Origin: Caulobacteraceae bacterium
GTDB lineage: Bacteria > Pseudomonadota > Alphaproteobacteria > Caulobacterales > Aquidulcibacteraceae
Assembly: GCA_016703335.1 (NCBI GenBank)
Contig: JADJCG010000002.1
Span: 1-64,000 of the forward strand
Direction of reading: 5' to 3'
DNA length: 64,000 nucleotides
Of this stretch, positions 8,681 through 17,092 are shown one piece after another. A model generated the notes under the pieces. That model did no database searches. It saw nothing but the letters and a program-made list of their open reading frames with translations, and was not told the DNA's origin. The position numbers were made by a program, and so were the translations under genes. Positions within the stretch are counted from its first letter, which is position 1; every line of letters starts with the position of its first letter.

Positions 8681-10225
8681 GTGTTGGACACGGCTCGCTG
8701 GATCGGGCGGGCAGCCGGAGGCGAGGCGGGCGGAGCTTGGGCGGGTGTTGGCGCGCGCGGTGAGGCGACGGCGTTGCAGATCTTGGGCGTGGTGGCGCTC
8801 GATGGCGGCGCGTTCGCGGAGGCGCGGCGGCAGTTGGAGGCGTCGAACGCGGCGCGGCCCAATGCGGTGACGTTCAATATGATCGGCGTTGCGGCGGGGC
8901 GGATGGGCGATGCGTCTGGCGCGCGCGCGGCGTTTTCGCGGGCGGGTGAGCTGGGGCTGGCCGAGGGCTGGCGCAATCTTGGGATCAGCGAGAAAGGCGA
9001 GGCGCAGATTGCTGCGTTTACGCGTGCGCTGGCGCTTTCGGCCGACGATGCGGTTTCGCATGCTGGTTTGGCGCAGGCTTATGAAGGCCGGCACGATTTG
9101 GCGCGCGCGAGAGAGCATGGCGAAGCGGCGCTGTGTCTTGATGCGAACAACGGCGTTGCGCGTTTGACGCTGGCGCGGGTGTTGATGCGCGAGAAGGATT
9201 TCGCCGGCGCTGAGGCGATGGCGACGCTGCTGGCGCAGTCGCCGCGGGCGAACGCTGAACTGCGTGTGCAGGCGCTAGGCTTGATCGGCGATGCGCGGGA
9301 TCGGCGTGACGATGCGCATGGCGCGTTTGAGGCGTTTACGGCGGCGAACCAGCTTTCGCTCTCCACGCACGGCGCGTGGCTTAACGCGACCGAGCGGCTC
9401 TATCATCCGGAGAGTGTGCGGAAGATTGCCGACGCGGTGGCGGGGCTTGATGTTTCCAATTGGTCGGCGCCGGATGGTGTTCGTGATCCGGTTTTTCTGA
9501 TCGGATTTCCGCGGTCGGGAACAACGCTGCTGGACCAGATTCTCTCCTCGCACAGTGGCATCGTATGCCTGGAAGAGAGTGAGCATTTTGGCGATGCGCT
9601 TTCGGACGTGATCACCGAGCGGGGGCGGGCATTGGCGCCGGGATCGCTTTCTGAGGACGACCTTGCGCGGGTGCGCGAGAGCTATTGGCGGCGGGTTGAT
9701 GCGCCGACGGGCGCGATCGTCGTCGATAAGTTTCCGCTGAACATTGTGGTGCTGCCGCTGATCAAGCGGGTGTTTCCGAACGCCAAGATTATCTTTGCGC
9801 TGCGCGATCCGCGCGACGTGGTGCTGTCGTGCTTCCAGCAGCGGTTTACGATCAATGCGGCGATGGCGCAGTTCTTGGAGCTGCAATGGGCCGGCGCGTA
9901 TTACGATCAGGTGATGGGGCTGTTCGAGCTTTGCCGGGCGCGGCTTGGGCTCGATCTGCATCAGGTCCGCTACGAAGACGTTGTGGCCGATCTTGAGGGC
10001 GGGGCGCGGGGATTGTGCGCGTTCCTGGGCGTTGGCTTTGAGCCTGCAATGCTCGACTATCGTTCGACGGCGCTGAAGCGCGATATCGCTACGCCCAGTG
10101 CGCGGCAGGTGATCGAGCCGCTTTACAAGCGCTCGGTCGAGCGCTGGCGGCGGTATGAAGAGGAGCTGAGGCCGGTGTTGCCGATGCTGGCGCCTTGGGC
10201 TGAGCGTTACGGGTACGCGCCTTAG
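8681..10225 (+). CDS. TPR-domain protein-sulfotransferase
   Basis: Residues about 30 to 210 are Ala-rich tetratricopeptide repeats. Residues about 265 to 510 are a sulfotransferase fold: FLIGFPRSGTTLLDQIL is the 5'-phosphosulfate-binding loop and RDPRDVVLSCF the 3'-phosphate-binding segment for PAPS. TPR-sulfotransferase fusions resemble tyrosylprotein sulfotransferases and are common in Caulobacterales; acceptors are unknown. The GTG start at 8681 is only 22 bases past the tRNA-Gly fragment, so the gene is the first chromosomal gene right of the island and may have lost its own promoter. The N-terminal 20 residues are atypical, and an earlier or frameshifted start is possible. Confidence 0.85.
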   Translation: MLDTARWIGRAAGGEAGGAWAGVGARGEATALQILGVVALDGGAFAEARRQLEASNAARPNAVTFNMIGVAAGRMGDASGARAAFSRAGELGLAEGWRNLGISEKGEAQIAAFTRALALSADDAVSHAGLAQAYEGRHDLARAREHGEAALCLDANNGVARLTLARVLMREKDFAGAEAMATLLAQSPRANAELRVQALGLIGDARDRRDDAHGAFEAFTAANQLSLSTHGAWLNATERLYHPESVRKIADAVAGLDVSNWSAPDGVRDPVFLIGFPRSGTTLLDQILSSHSGIVCLEESEHFGDALSDVITERGRALAPGSLSEDDLARVRESYWRRVDAPTGAIVVDKFPLNIVVLPLIKRVFPNAKIIFALRDPRDVVLSCFQQRFTINAAMAQFLELQWAGAYYDQVMGLFELCRARLGLDLHQVRYEDVVADLEGGARGLCAFLGVGFEPAMLDYRSTALKRDIATPSARQVIEPLYKRSVERWRRYEEELRPVLPMLAPWAERYGYAP

Positions 10226-10572
10226 TGCGGGCCGTTGAAGTGGGCTTGGGCGTGCATCACCCAGGCGTCGGCGTTGGTGAAATCGCCGGCTACGATAGAG
10301 GTCATGACGTTGCGCAGAGAGTCGGCGCATTCGAGCAGATGCTGGTGTTCAGCTTCGGAGGCGGCGAAGCGCGCGAGTTCGTAGACTCGGCGGCGATCGT
10401 CGGGTGAGGCGATGCCGTTCAGTTGCACGCGCAGGCGGCGCATCACGGCGCCAAGCGGCGGTGGCTCGCCGGCATCGTCAAAGCTGCGCTTATCGCCCCA
10501 GCGTTTGCCGAGGCCGCCTTTTCTGCGGTCAGGTCCGAAATAGACCTCGTTATCTACCCATTTGCGCTTCAT
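10222..10572 (-). CDS. Conserved hypothetical protein, 116 residues
   Basis: The protein starts MKRKWVDNEVYFGPDRR, then has a basic linker followed by a helical region (DDRRRVYELARFAASEAEHQHLLECADSLR split over two helices). It has no signal peptide or membrane segment. It converges with the sulfotransferase gene, overlapping its stop codon by four bases. I do not recognise a named family; the N-terminal DRR motif resembles short PilZ-associated or DNA-associated basic tails in alphaproteobacteria, but no function follows from that. Confidence 0.65.
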   Translation of the reverse strand: MKRKWVDNEVYFGPDRRKGGLGKRWGDKRSFDDAGEPPPLGAVMRRLRVQLNGIASPDDRRRVYELARFAASEAEHQHLLECADSLRNVMTSIVAGDFTNADAWVMHAQAHFNGPH

Positions 10573-10676
10573 TGCGCGGTGACGTTAGTCGCGGTATCGC
10601 TAACGCGTTGTTAGCAAAACTGACGTCACACGCCCCGGTTGCGGTAAAGCGTTGCGCAAAGTTGTGTCTGCGTGTG
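10573..10676. promoter_or_regulatory. Intergenic region with palindromes
   Basis: Contains GCTAAC-GCGTT-GTTAGC (10598-10614), an inverted repeat, and TGACGTCA, an 8-base palindrome, about six bases further on. It lies upstream of the 10572 gene and downstream of tesB, so it may carry the promoter and an operator of the small gene. No regulator can be named. Confidence 0.35.
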
Positions 10677-11519
10677 TCAGCGCTTGCGAATGAGACCTTC
10701 TTGCGCGGTTGACGCCACGAGCGTTCCGTCTTCGCGATAGATCGCACCACGATTGAATCCACGCGCGCCTGACGCGCTTGGGCTGTCCTGCACGTAGAGG
10801 TGCCACTTCGAGAAATTTGTTGGGCGGTGGAACCAGATGATGTGATCGAGGCTCGCGGTCTGCACGCCCGACTGCCAGCTCACGCCGTGCGGACGCATCG
10901 CGGTGCCGAGCAACGAATAGTCGGACGAGTAGGCGAGGAATGCTTGGTTCAGTGCGATGTCGTCGCCGGCATCGGAGCGGGCGCGGAGCCAGACGCTTTG
11001 TTGCGGCGGCTTGGGCACGGGCTTTGACACGTCCACCGGATCGATGGCGCGCATCTCGATCGGTGCGTTGCGGAGCCAGCGTGTGTTCTCTTCGGGCTGG
11101 CTCTTAATCCAGGCTTCAACGAACTTGCCGACTTCTTCGGGCGAGTACTTTGGCGTCGGCATTTCGCTTTGATGCTCGTAGCCATCTTCCGGCGTTTGGA
11201 ACGAGCAGGCCATGTTGAAGATCTGCTCGCCCTTCTGGATGGCGATGACGCGGCGTGTGGCGAAGCTCTTGCCGTCGCGTGAGCGCTCGATCTGGTAGAG
11301 CACGGGGATGCTCGGATCGCCTGGGCGAATGAAATAGCTCTGCAGCGAATGGCAGACTTGGCCGCCGACGGTTTTGTAGGCGGCCATCAAAGCTTGCGCG
11401 ACGACTTGGCCGCCGAAGATGCGCTGGCGTTCTTCCGGCGGAGAGACGCCGCGGAACAGATTCACCTCGATGGGTTCGAGGGTAAGGATACGGATCAGTT
11501 CGTCCAGTGCTACGGACAT
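10677..11519 (-). CDS. tesB: Acyl-CoA thioesterase II
   Basis: 280 residues, the normal TesB length, made of two hotdog folds. RIFGGQVVAQALMAAYKTV near residue 32 is the conserved first-hotdog helix, and HSLQSYFIRPGDPSIPVLY and LDHIIWFHRP are further family segments. It hydrolyses medium- and long-chain acyl-CoAs to free fatty acid and CoA in the cytoplasm. It is transcribed away from the downstream 116-residue gene, with no sign of an operon with fatty acid genes. Confidence 0.92.
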   Translation of the reverse strand: MSVALDELIRILTLEPIEVNLFRGVSPPEERQRIFGGQVVAQALMAAYKTVGGQVCHSLQSYFIRPGDPSIPVLYQIERSRDGKSFATRRVIAIQKGEQIFNMACSFQTPEDGYEHQSEMPTPKYSPEEVGKFVEAWIKSQPEENTRWLRNAPIEMRAIDPVDVSKPVPKPPQQSVWLRARSDAGDDIALNQAFLAYSSDYSLLGTAMRPHGVSWQSGVQTASLDHIIWFHRPTNFSKWHLYVQDSPSASGARGFNRGAIYREDGTLVASTAQEGLIRKR

Positions 11520-11600
11520 GGGCGCATTTCCAGGCTCGGGGAGGAGACCCGGCTTATGGTGCGCCAGCGCGGCTTACAAGCGCCGCGCCGCAAGGCTGCC

Positions 11601-12116
11601 CTACGGAATGAGGTTGCCGTCAGCGTCGCACCAAGGTTCGCGGCGGCCGCGCCAGGGGCGGGCGAGGCCTTCGGCGATGAGCGTCTCGCCCATGTCGCGC
11701 CCATCGATAACGATGAAGGCGATGGTGCGGCCGTAGCGATCGATGCGGCCGGTGGCGTTGAGTTCGATGCGCTGGGCGCTTGAAACTAGCGTCCGCACAG
11801 CTTCCTTGGCGCGGTTGCCAAGATCGCGTTCGGCCGTACAGCGGGCGCGTGAGCCTGTCTCGGCGGTGTCGATATTGACGACGCGATAGGTGATATCGCT
11901 GCTCATGTCTTCGAGCGTATCGCCATCGATGACACGCATGCGATCGGGCGCAGCGCCGACGTGTTGTGCGCGCGGCGCCCCTCCGCTGATGAGCTGCGTC
12001 GTTTGCGCTTCGGCGCGCGGCGCCGTTTCCGCATTGAGGAAGCCGAAGCCAAACGCTATCGCGGCAAAGATCGCGAAAGCGGCAAGGCTCGCACCGAGTG
12101 TGTTGGATTTCGCCAT
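11601..12116 (-). CDS. Secreted or membrane-anchored thermonuclease (SNase-like)
   Basis: A hydrophobic N-terminal segment (residues 8 to 30, ASLAAFAIFAAIAFGFGF) acts as signal or anchor. The staphylococcal nuclease fold follows: RVIDGDTLED, YRVVNIDTAETG (Ca-binding Asp and substrate-binding region), and RIDRYGRTIAFIVIDGRDM with the catalytic Arg region. It ends GNLIP. The protein would degrade nucleic acid in the periplasm or outside. Length is 171 residues, usual for the family. Confidence 0.85.
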   Translation of the reverse strand: MAKSNTLGASLAAFAIFAAIAFGFGFLNAETAPRAEAQTTQLISGGAPRAQHVGAAPDRMRVIDGDTLEDMSSDITYRVVNIDTAETGSRARCTAERDLGNRAKEAVRTLVSSAQRIELNATGRIDRYGRTIAFIVIDGRDMGETLIAEGLARPWRGRREPWCDADGNLIP

Positions 12117-12165
12117 GGCGCTAGCCAGGCGCTTCAGAAGTTACCAACGCGTAAACGCGCGCTGG

Positions 12166-14808
12166 TTAGGCGGTTTGGCGCTCGCCGTCGTCGCGGCCCA
12201 TGAAACGCTCTTCGAGCATTTGCACGGAGTCAGCGACTTGCTCGAGTGTGCGGACGCTGCGTTGTTCGATGCCGAGAATGCGTTCCTCGACACGGCGGCG
12301 CAGAGCGTCGAACTCGGCGGCGAGGTTGTAATCGGCCTCGGTGTGCTCGATCGCGCCCAAGCGGCGGTCGTTGTCGCTGACGAAGCGGGTGATGTCGCCG
12401 CGCAGCGTTTCGAGCGCATCGGCCTGGCGCGCTTCCATGGCGGCGAGGCGGCGGTTGAGGTTTGCTACTTCTTCCGCGCTCGGGCCGCTGATGATGAGCT
12501 CCGGCGTGCCGCTGGCTTGCAGGCGTTCGACGGCGCCGAGGCGGCTTTCGAGGGCGCTGATGCTTTCACTGGAGATCGATGAACGCTGCAAGCGCTCAAC
12601 TGCGCCCATGCGGCTTTCGAGCGATGCGACATCATCCGGTGTCAGCACCGCGGCATGCAGGCGCTCGACAGCCCTGATGCGGTTCGAGAGCGAGGCGACG
12701 TCTTCCGTTGACGCGACCGGCGCCTCGCGCGCTGAGAGCTGCTCCAAGCGGAGATCGGCGAGGGCGACTTCGAGCTTGTGCAGGCGCTGATCCGCTTGCG
12801 CCGATGCTTCGGCATAGTTGGTCGAGAGGCGGCCCATGAGGCGCACCAGGCTTTCCGACTTCTCGGCGCCGGCCTGGGTTTCGTTGTCCCAGCCATCGAC
12901 GCGCGCCGTGAGTTCGGAGAGCCGCTGCAGGATGTGGTCTTCGCCGCTGCGTGCAACGGCCTGGCGGAGCACGTTCACTTGCGCTTCGATGTCGCCAAGG
13001 CGGGCTTCGACGGCAACGCCGCCCCCGCGCAATTCTTCGATGCGGCGCAGGAGGCCGTCATCGCCGCTGCGTGCGATTGCTTGGCGCAGAACGTTCATCT
13101 GCGCTTCGACGTCGACGAGCTTTGAGTCGAGCGCGGCGTCGCCGTGAGCGGCGTCGGAAAGGCGAGCGCTCAGGTCTTCGATGCGGCGGACGAGCACTTC
13201 GTCGCCGTTGCGGCCAATGGCTTGGCGCAGGACGTTGACCTGCGCTTCCATGTCCGAAAGCTTGGCGCCCGAGGCGGCGTCGCTAAGAGCTGCTTCGACT
13301 TTGCCGATGCGCTCGATCAGCGAGGTCTGCGTGCGCAGCGCCAGATCGATGATGGTGAGGCGGGCGCCGAAGCCAGAATGCTGTTCGCGGATCTCGGCGG
13401 TTTCCGCTTCGGTGCGGGCGCGCGCTTGTTCGACGATCTGAGCGGTTTCGTTTTTGCTGGCGGCGATATCGCCGGCGAGCTTTTCGAGCGCGGCGAAGGT
13501 CGAGGCTTCGATGCGATCGGTGTTGGCGCGCAGCGTGAAGGTAGCTTCGGTCGTTTGAGCTTCATGGCGCGTCAGGCGCGCGGCGATCGCATCCGTCTGA
13601 TCGGTTGCGATGCTCAGGACTTGGCCTGAACGTTCCGCCGCGATGCTCTCAGCGCTGGCGACGCGCTCAAGCATTTCTTGGCGCAGCGTGTTGAGGTCGG
13701 TGACGCCATGGCTCACGGCAGCGTCCAGCAGCTTCAGCCGCGCCAGCGCGCCTTGCTGGCGGTCCTGGATGTCAGCGATTTCGGCGGTGAGATCGCTGTG
13801 CACGCTTTCGAGCGCGGCGCGTTGATCTTGAGCCGCGCGCTGCATGTCGGCGGCGAGCGCGGCGCCAGCTTGGCGCAGGGTCTCAGCCGTTTCTTCGAGC
13901 GCGATCTGGCTGGCGTCTTCCATGTCGGCCATGCGCGCGCGGATTTGGTCGGCGCTGACGGCGGCTTGGCGTTCGGCGATGTCGACGCGGTCGGACAGCG
14001 CTTCCATGCGCAGGGCGGCGTCGGAGAAGGCGGCGTGGACGCGGCGGCGGGTTTCGTCGACGCCGTCGGCAACGCTTTGCTCAAGCGCTTCGCGAGCGTC
14101 ACGGAGTTCATTCACAAGGCTGGCAACGGCGGCGTCGGTCTGGCTGGCGGCTTCATCGGCGGCGGCGGCGACGTCGCGCAGACCGATATTAAGACGGAGC
14201 GCGATCTGGTCAGAGAGTTCGGCGAAATCACTGGCGACAGCGTGCTTCAGCGTCTCGTGCGCATCGGCCAGGACGCCAGCATTGGTGTCGGCGCGGCGCG
14301 CGATGGTGTCGATGTCTTGGCTGTAAGCGTTCAGCGCTGAGATTGAGCTGGCCAGGCCTTCGTGCGCGGCGGCGTTCTCGCTGGCGCGGGCGGCAGCACT
14401 CTCTTCGGCCTGTTGCTGCAGGGCGATGAGCTGTTCGGCGGTATCTTGCAGGCCTTGTTGCAGCGCGTGCGCGGTGCCGTTGGCTAGGCCTTCGAGCTCG
14501 TCAAAGCGCTCGCTGATGTCAAAAAACGACGCGTCCAGCGTGCGTTGCGCCGCATCGAGGCTGCCGAGCGAGTGTTCCAGGCGCCGTTCGAGGGTGCGGA
14601 AGCGGTGGCGGGTGCTGGACTCGGCGCCGTCCTGCGGTGCGGCGGGCTCTTCCGGCTGGACGGTGACGACTTGGTCGGTGATTGCGGCGCGCAACACCAT
14701 GTCGGTCAGATAGTCCGACAGGCTAACGCCCAAGCGCCCGGCTTCCTGGACGGCGCGGTCACGCGTCTCCGGATCGATGCCTTTTAGCACCCATGCACTG
14801 TCAGTCAT
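12166..14808 (-). CDS. Large coiled-coil protein with PodJ-like N-terminus
   Basis: 880 residues. The first 45 residues (VLKGIDPETRDRAVQEAGR, then LGVSLSDYLTDMVL) match the short helical domain at the start of the polar localisation factor PodJ and related Caulobacterales proteins. The rest is almost continuous Ala/Glu/Arg-rich coiled coil without a membrane segment. Two internal repeat sets stand out: three copies of about 47 to 50 residues built on EAQ(V/M)NVLRQA(I/V)xR(N/S)G (roughly residues 520 to 655) and three copies of about 30 residues built on LESRxGAVERLQ (roughly 710 to 785). It lacks the transmembrane and SEL1/peptidoglycan-binding parts of PodJ. A role as a polarity or cell-division scaffold is inferred from the N-terminus only. 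Confidence 0.7.
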   Translation of the reverse strand: MTDSAWVLKGIDPETRDRAVQEAGRLGVSLSDYLTDMVLRAAITDQVVTVQPEEPAAPQDGAESSTRHRFRTLERRLEHSLGSLDAAQRTLDASFFDISERFDELEGLANGTAHALQQGLQDTAEQLIALQQQAEESAAARASENAAAHEGLASSISALNAYSQDIDTIARRADTNAGVLADAHETLKHAVASDFAELSDQIALRLNIGLRDVAAAADEAASQTDAAVASLVNELRDAREALEQSVADGVDETRRRVHAAFSDAALRMEALSDRVDIAERQAAVSADQIRARMADMEDASQIALEETAETLRQAGAALAADMQRAAQDQRAALESVHSDLTAEIADIQDRQQGALARLKLLDAAVSHGVTDLNTLRQEMLERVASAESIAAERSGQVLSIATDQTDAIAARLTRHEAQTTEATFTLRANTDRIEASTFAALEKLAGDIAASKNETAQIVEQARARTEAETAEIREQHSGFGARLTIIDLALRTQTSLIERIGKVEAALSDAASGAKLSDMEAQVNVLRQAIGRNGDEVLVRRIEDLSARLSDAAHGDAALDSKLVDVEAQMNVLRQAIARSGDDGLLRRIEELRGGGVAVEARLGDIEAQVNVLRQAVARSGEDHILQRLSELTARVDGWDNETQAGAEKSESLVRLMGRLSTNYAEASAQADQRLHKLEVALADLRLEQLSAREAPVASTEDVASLSNRIRAVERLHAAVLTPDDVASLESRMGAVERLQRSSISSESISALESRLGAVERLQASGTPELIISGPSAEEVANLNRRLAAMEARQADALETLRGDITRFVSDNDRRLGAIEHTEADYNLAAEFDALRRRVEERILGIEQRSVRTLEQVADSVQMLEERFMGRDDGERQTA

Positions 14809-15137
14809 TGGTCAGCCTCTACGGTCCCAGCCCCAAGGGATGCCGCATCGTGCTTAAGGCCGCGTAAAATCGAAGCTTTTCACTTCGTTAAAGTCGCGCA
14901 TTGTTGCCTGTGCCACAATTCGTTCAGCTTTCGCTCACGTTTGTGGCGCGCTGAACTTTGTGCGGTGTTTTCCAACCACGCCGCCGCAAATCATGTCATC
15001 GTGTGCGTGTTGTTTGGGCGGATGGCTCGCGGCGTCACAAACCTCACCTTATCGCCGCCAGATTCGCATGGCTTTCTTGTAACGCGTCTCGGAACCGGAG
15101 TTCTTATCTAAAGGTTGCTGAGACGGACGGAGGCACG
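14809..15137. other. Intergenic region between divergent coiled-coil and prkA genes
   Basis: This 329-base gap carries the promoters of both genes. The only signal I can support is a sigma-EcfG-like element just upstream of prkA (listed separately). An ORF in frame with prkA extends upstream to 14958, but its composition is not protein-like and prkA has its own ribosome site. Confidence 0.5.
15091..15116 (+). promoter_or_regulatory. Possible general-stress (EcfG-type) promoter of prkA operon
   Basis: GGAAC, 17 bases, GGTT. This is one mismatch from the alphaproteobacterial sigma-EcfG consensus GGAAC-N16/17-CGTT. It ends 22 bases before the prkA ATG, giving a very short leader. The operon is starvation- and stress-induced in other bacteria, which fits. 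Confidence 0.45.
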
Positions 15138-17079
15138 ATGTCTGAAGATCTTTTTCGCAGTTACGCTCGCTCGTTCGAGCAGCGTCGAGAAGCGGAAATG
15201 TCCTTGCAGGACTTCCTGGCGCTCTGCCGTGACGAACCGATGGCCTACGCGAGCGCGCACGAGCGATTGCTTGCGGCGATCGGCGAACCAAAGATGGTCG
15301 ACACGTCGAAGGACGCGCGCCTCGGCCGCATCTTCATGAACCGCACGATGCGGTTCTACCCGGCGTTCGCCGAGTTCTATGGCATGGAAGAGACGATCGA
15401 GCGGATCGTCGCCTTCTTTCGCCACGCCGCACAGGGTTTGGAAGAGCGCAAGCAGATCATTTATCTGCTGGGCCCGGTTGGCGGCGGTAAGTCGTCGCTC
15501 GCGGAGCGCTTGAAGGCGCTGATGGAAGATCAGCCGATCTATGTGCTGAAGGCTGGCGATGAACTCTCGCCGGTGTTTGAACATCCGCTGGGGCTGTTTG
15601 ATCCAGCCGTGTGGGGTCAGCGTCTGGAAGACGATTACGGCATCCCGCAGCGCCGGTTGAACGGGCTGATGAGCCCCTGGTGTGTGAAGCGGCTCGACGA
15701 ATTCGGTGGCGACATCACGAAATTCCGCGTCGCGAAGATGAATCCGTCGCGCCTGCGGCAGATCGCTGTCGCGAAGACTGAGCCGGGTGATGACAACAAC
15801 CAGGATGTCAGCTCGCTCGTCGGCAAGGTCGATATCCGCAAGCTCGAAATGCACGCGCAGAACGATCCGGACGCGTATTCCTATTCAGGCGGCCTCAACC
15901 GCGCCAACCAGGGCATGCTCGAATTCGTCGAGATGTTTAAGGCGCCGATCAAGATGCTGCACCCGTTGCTGACGGCAACGCAGGAAGGGAACTACACTGG
16001 CACCGAGAATATCGGCGCCATCCCGTTCACGGGCGTCATCATGGCGCACTCGAACGAGGCCGAGTGGCAGACGTTTAAGAACAACAAGAACAACGAGGCC
16101 TTCATCGATCGCATCTACGTGATCAAGGTCCCGTACGTGCTGCGCGTGCAAGAAGAGCAGCGCATCTACGAAAAATTGATCCGTGGTTCGGAGCTGTCTG
16201 AAGCGCCGTGCGCGCCGGGCACGCTCGAGATGCTGGCGCGCTTCTCGGTGCTCTCGCGCTTGAAGGAGCACGAAAACTCGAACGCGTTCGCGAAGATGCG
16301 CGTTTATAACGGCGAGAGCCTGAAGGAAGTCGATCCGAAAGCGCGCACGCTGCAGGAATACAAGGACGCCGCGGGCATCGACGAAGGCATGGACGGCATC
16401 TCGACGCGCTTTGCGTTCAAGGTGCTAGCTGCGACTTATAATCACGACACGACTGAAGTCGCCGCTGACCCAGTGCACTTGATGTACGTGCTTGAGCAGG
16501 CAAGTCCGGCGCGAACAATATCCGCAAGAGCAAGAAGGGCGGTTGCTGGAATTCATCAAGGCTGATCTGGCGCCGCGCTATGCGGAGTTCATCGGCAACG
16601 AGATCCAGAAGGCGTACTTGGAATCGTATCACGACTTCGGTCAGAACCTGTTCGATCGCTATGTCGATTTCGCCGACGCTTGGATCGAGGACATCGATTA
16701 CAAAGATCCGGACACCGGCCAGCTGCTCAATCGCGAATTGCTCAACCAAGAACTTTCGAAGATCGAAAAGCCCGCTGGCATCGCCAATCCCAAGGACTTC
16801 CGCAACGAGGTCGTGAAGTTCACGCTTCGGGCGCGTGCGGGTCATGGCGGCAAGAACCCGTCGTGGACGTCGTACGAAAAGATTCGCGAAGTGATTGAGC
16901 GCCGGATGTTCAGCCAGGTCGAAGATCTGCTGCCGATCATCTCCTTCGGTTCGAAGAAGGATGGCGACTCGGAGAAGAAGCACGAGGAGTTCGTGTTGCG
17001 CATGGTCGAGCGCGGCTACACCGAGCGGCAAGTCCGCCGGTTGGTCGAGTGGTACATGCGCGTCAAGCAAGCGGGCTAA
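15138..17079 (+). CDS. prkA: PrkA family serine protein kinase, one frameshift
   Basis: The start MSEDLFRSYARSFEQRR at 15138 has a GGAGG ribosome site five bases upstream. An AAA+ domain follows: LLGPVGGGKSS (Walker A) near residue 110 and GVIMAHSNEAEW in the ATPase core. An extra G near 16499 breaks the frame at MYVLEQ; without it the protein continues QVRREQYPQEQEGRLLEF to KQAG at 17079. That gives 646 residues, the same as E. coli PrkA. The C-terminal half contains the kinase-homologous segment (SYHDFGQNLFDRYVDFADAW). PrkA acts with YeaH and YcgB/SpoVR in a widely conserved stress and starvation operon. An intact gene is likely in the organism. Confidence 0.9.
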
Positions 17080-17092
17080 GGCGGGCCGCGCC

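Noticed and set aside
9275..10330. 351-residue minus-strand frame opposite the sulfotransferase
   Set aside because: Arg/Pro/His-rich shadow of a well-supported gene.
12778..14340. Long plus-strand open frames opposite the coiled-coil gene
   Set aside because: They are mirror frames of a GC-rich coiled-coil gene with high third-position GC; translations are Ala/Gly/Arg-rich without motifs.
14958..15137. Longer reading of the prkA frame from 14958
   Set aside because: The 60 extra residues are Arg/Cys/Ser-rich and not protein-like, and a GGAGG ribosome site supports the ATG at 15138.
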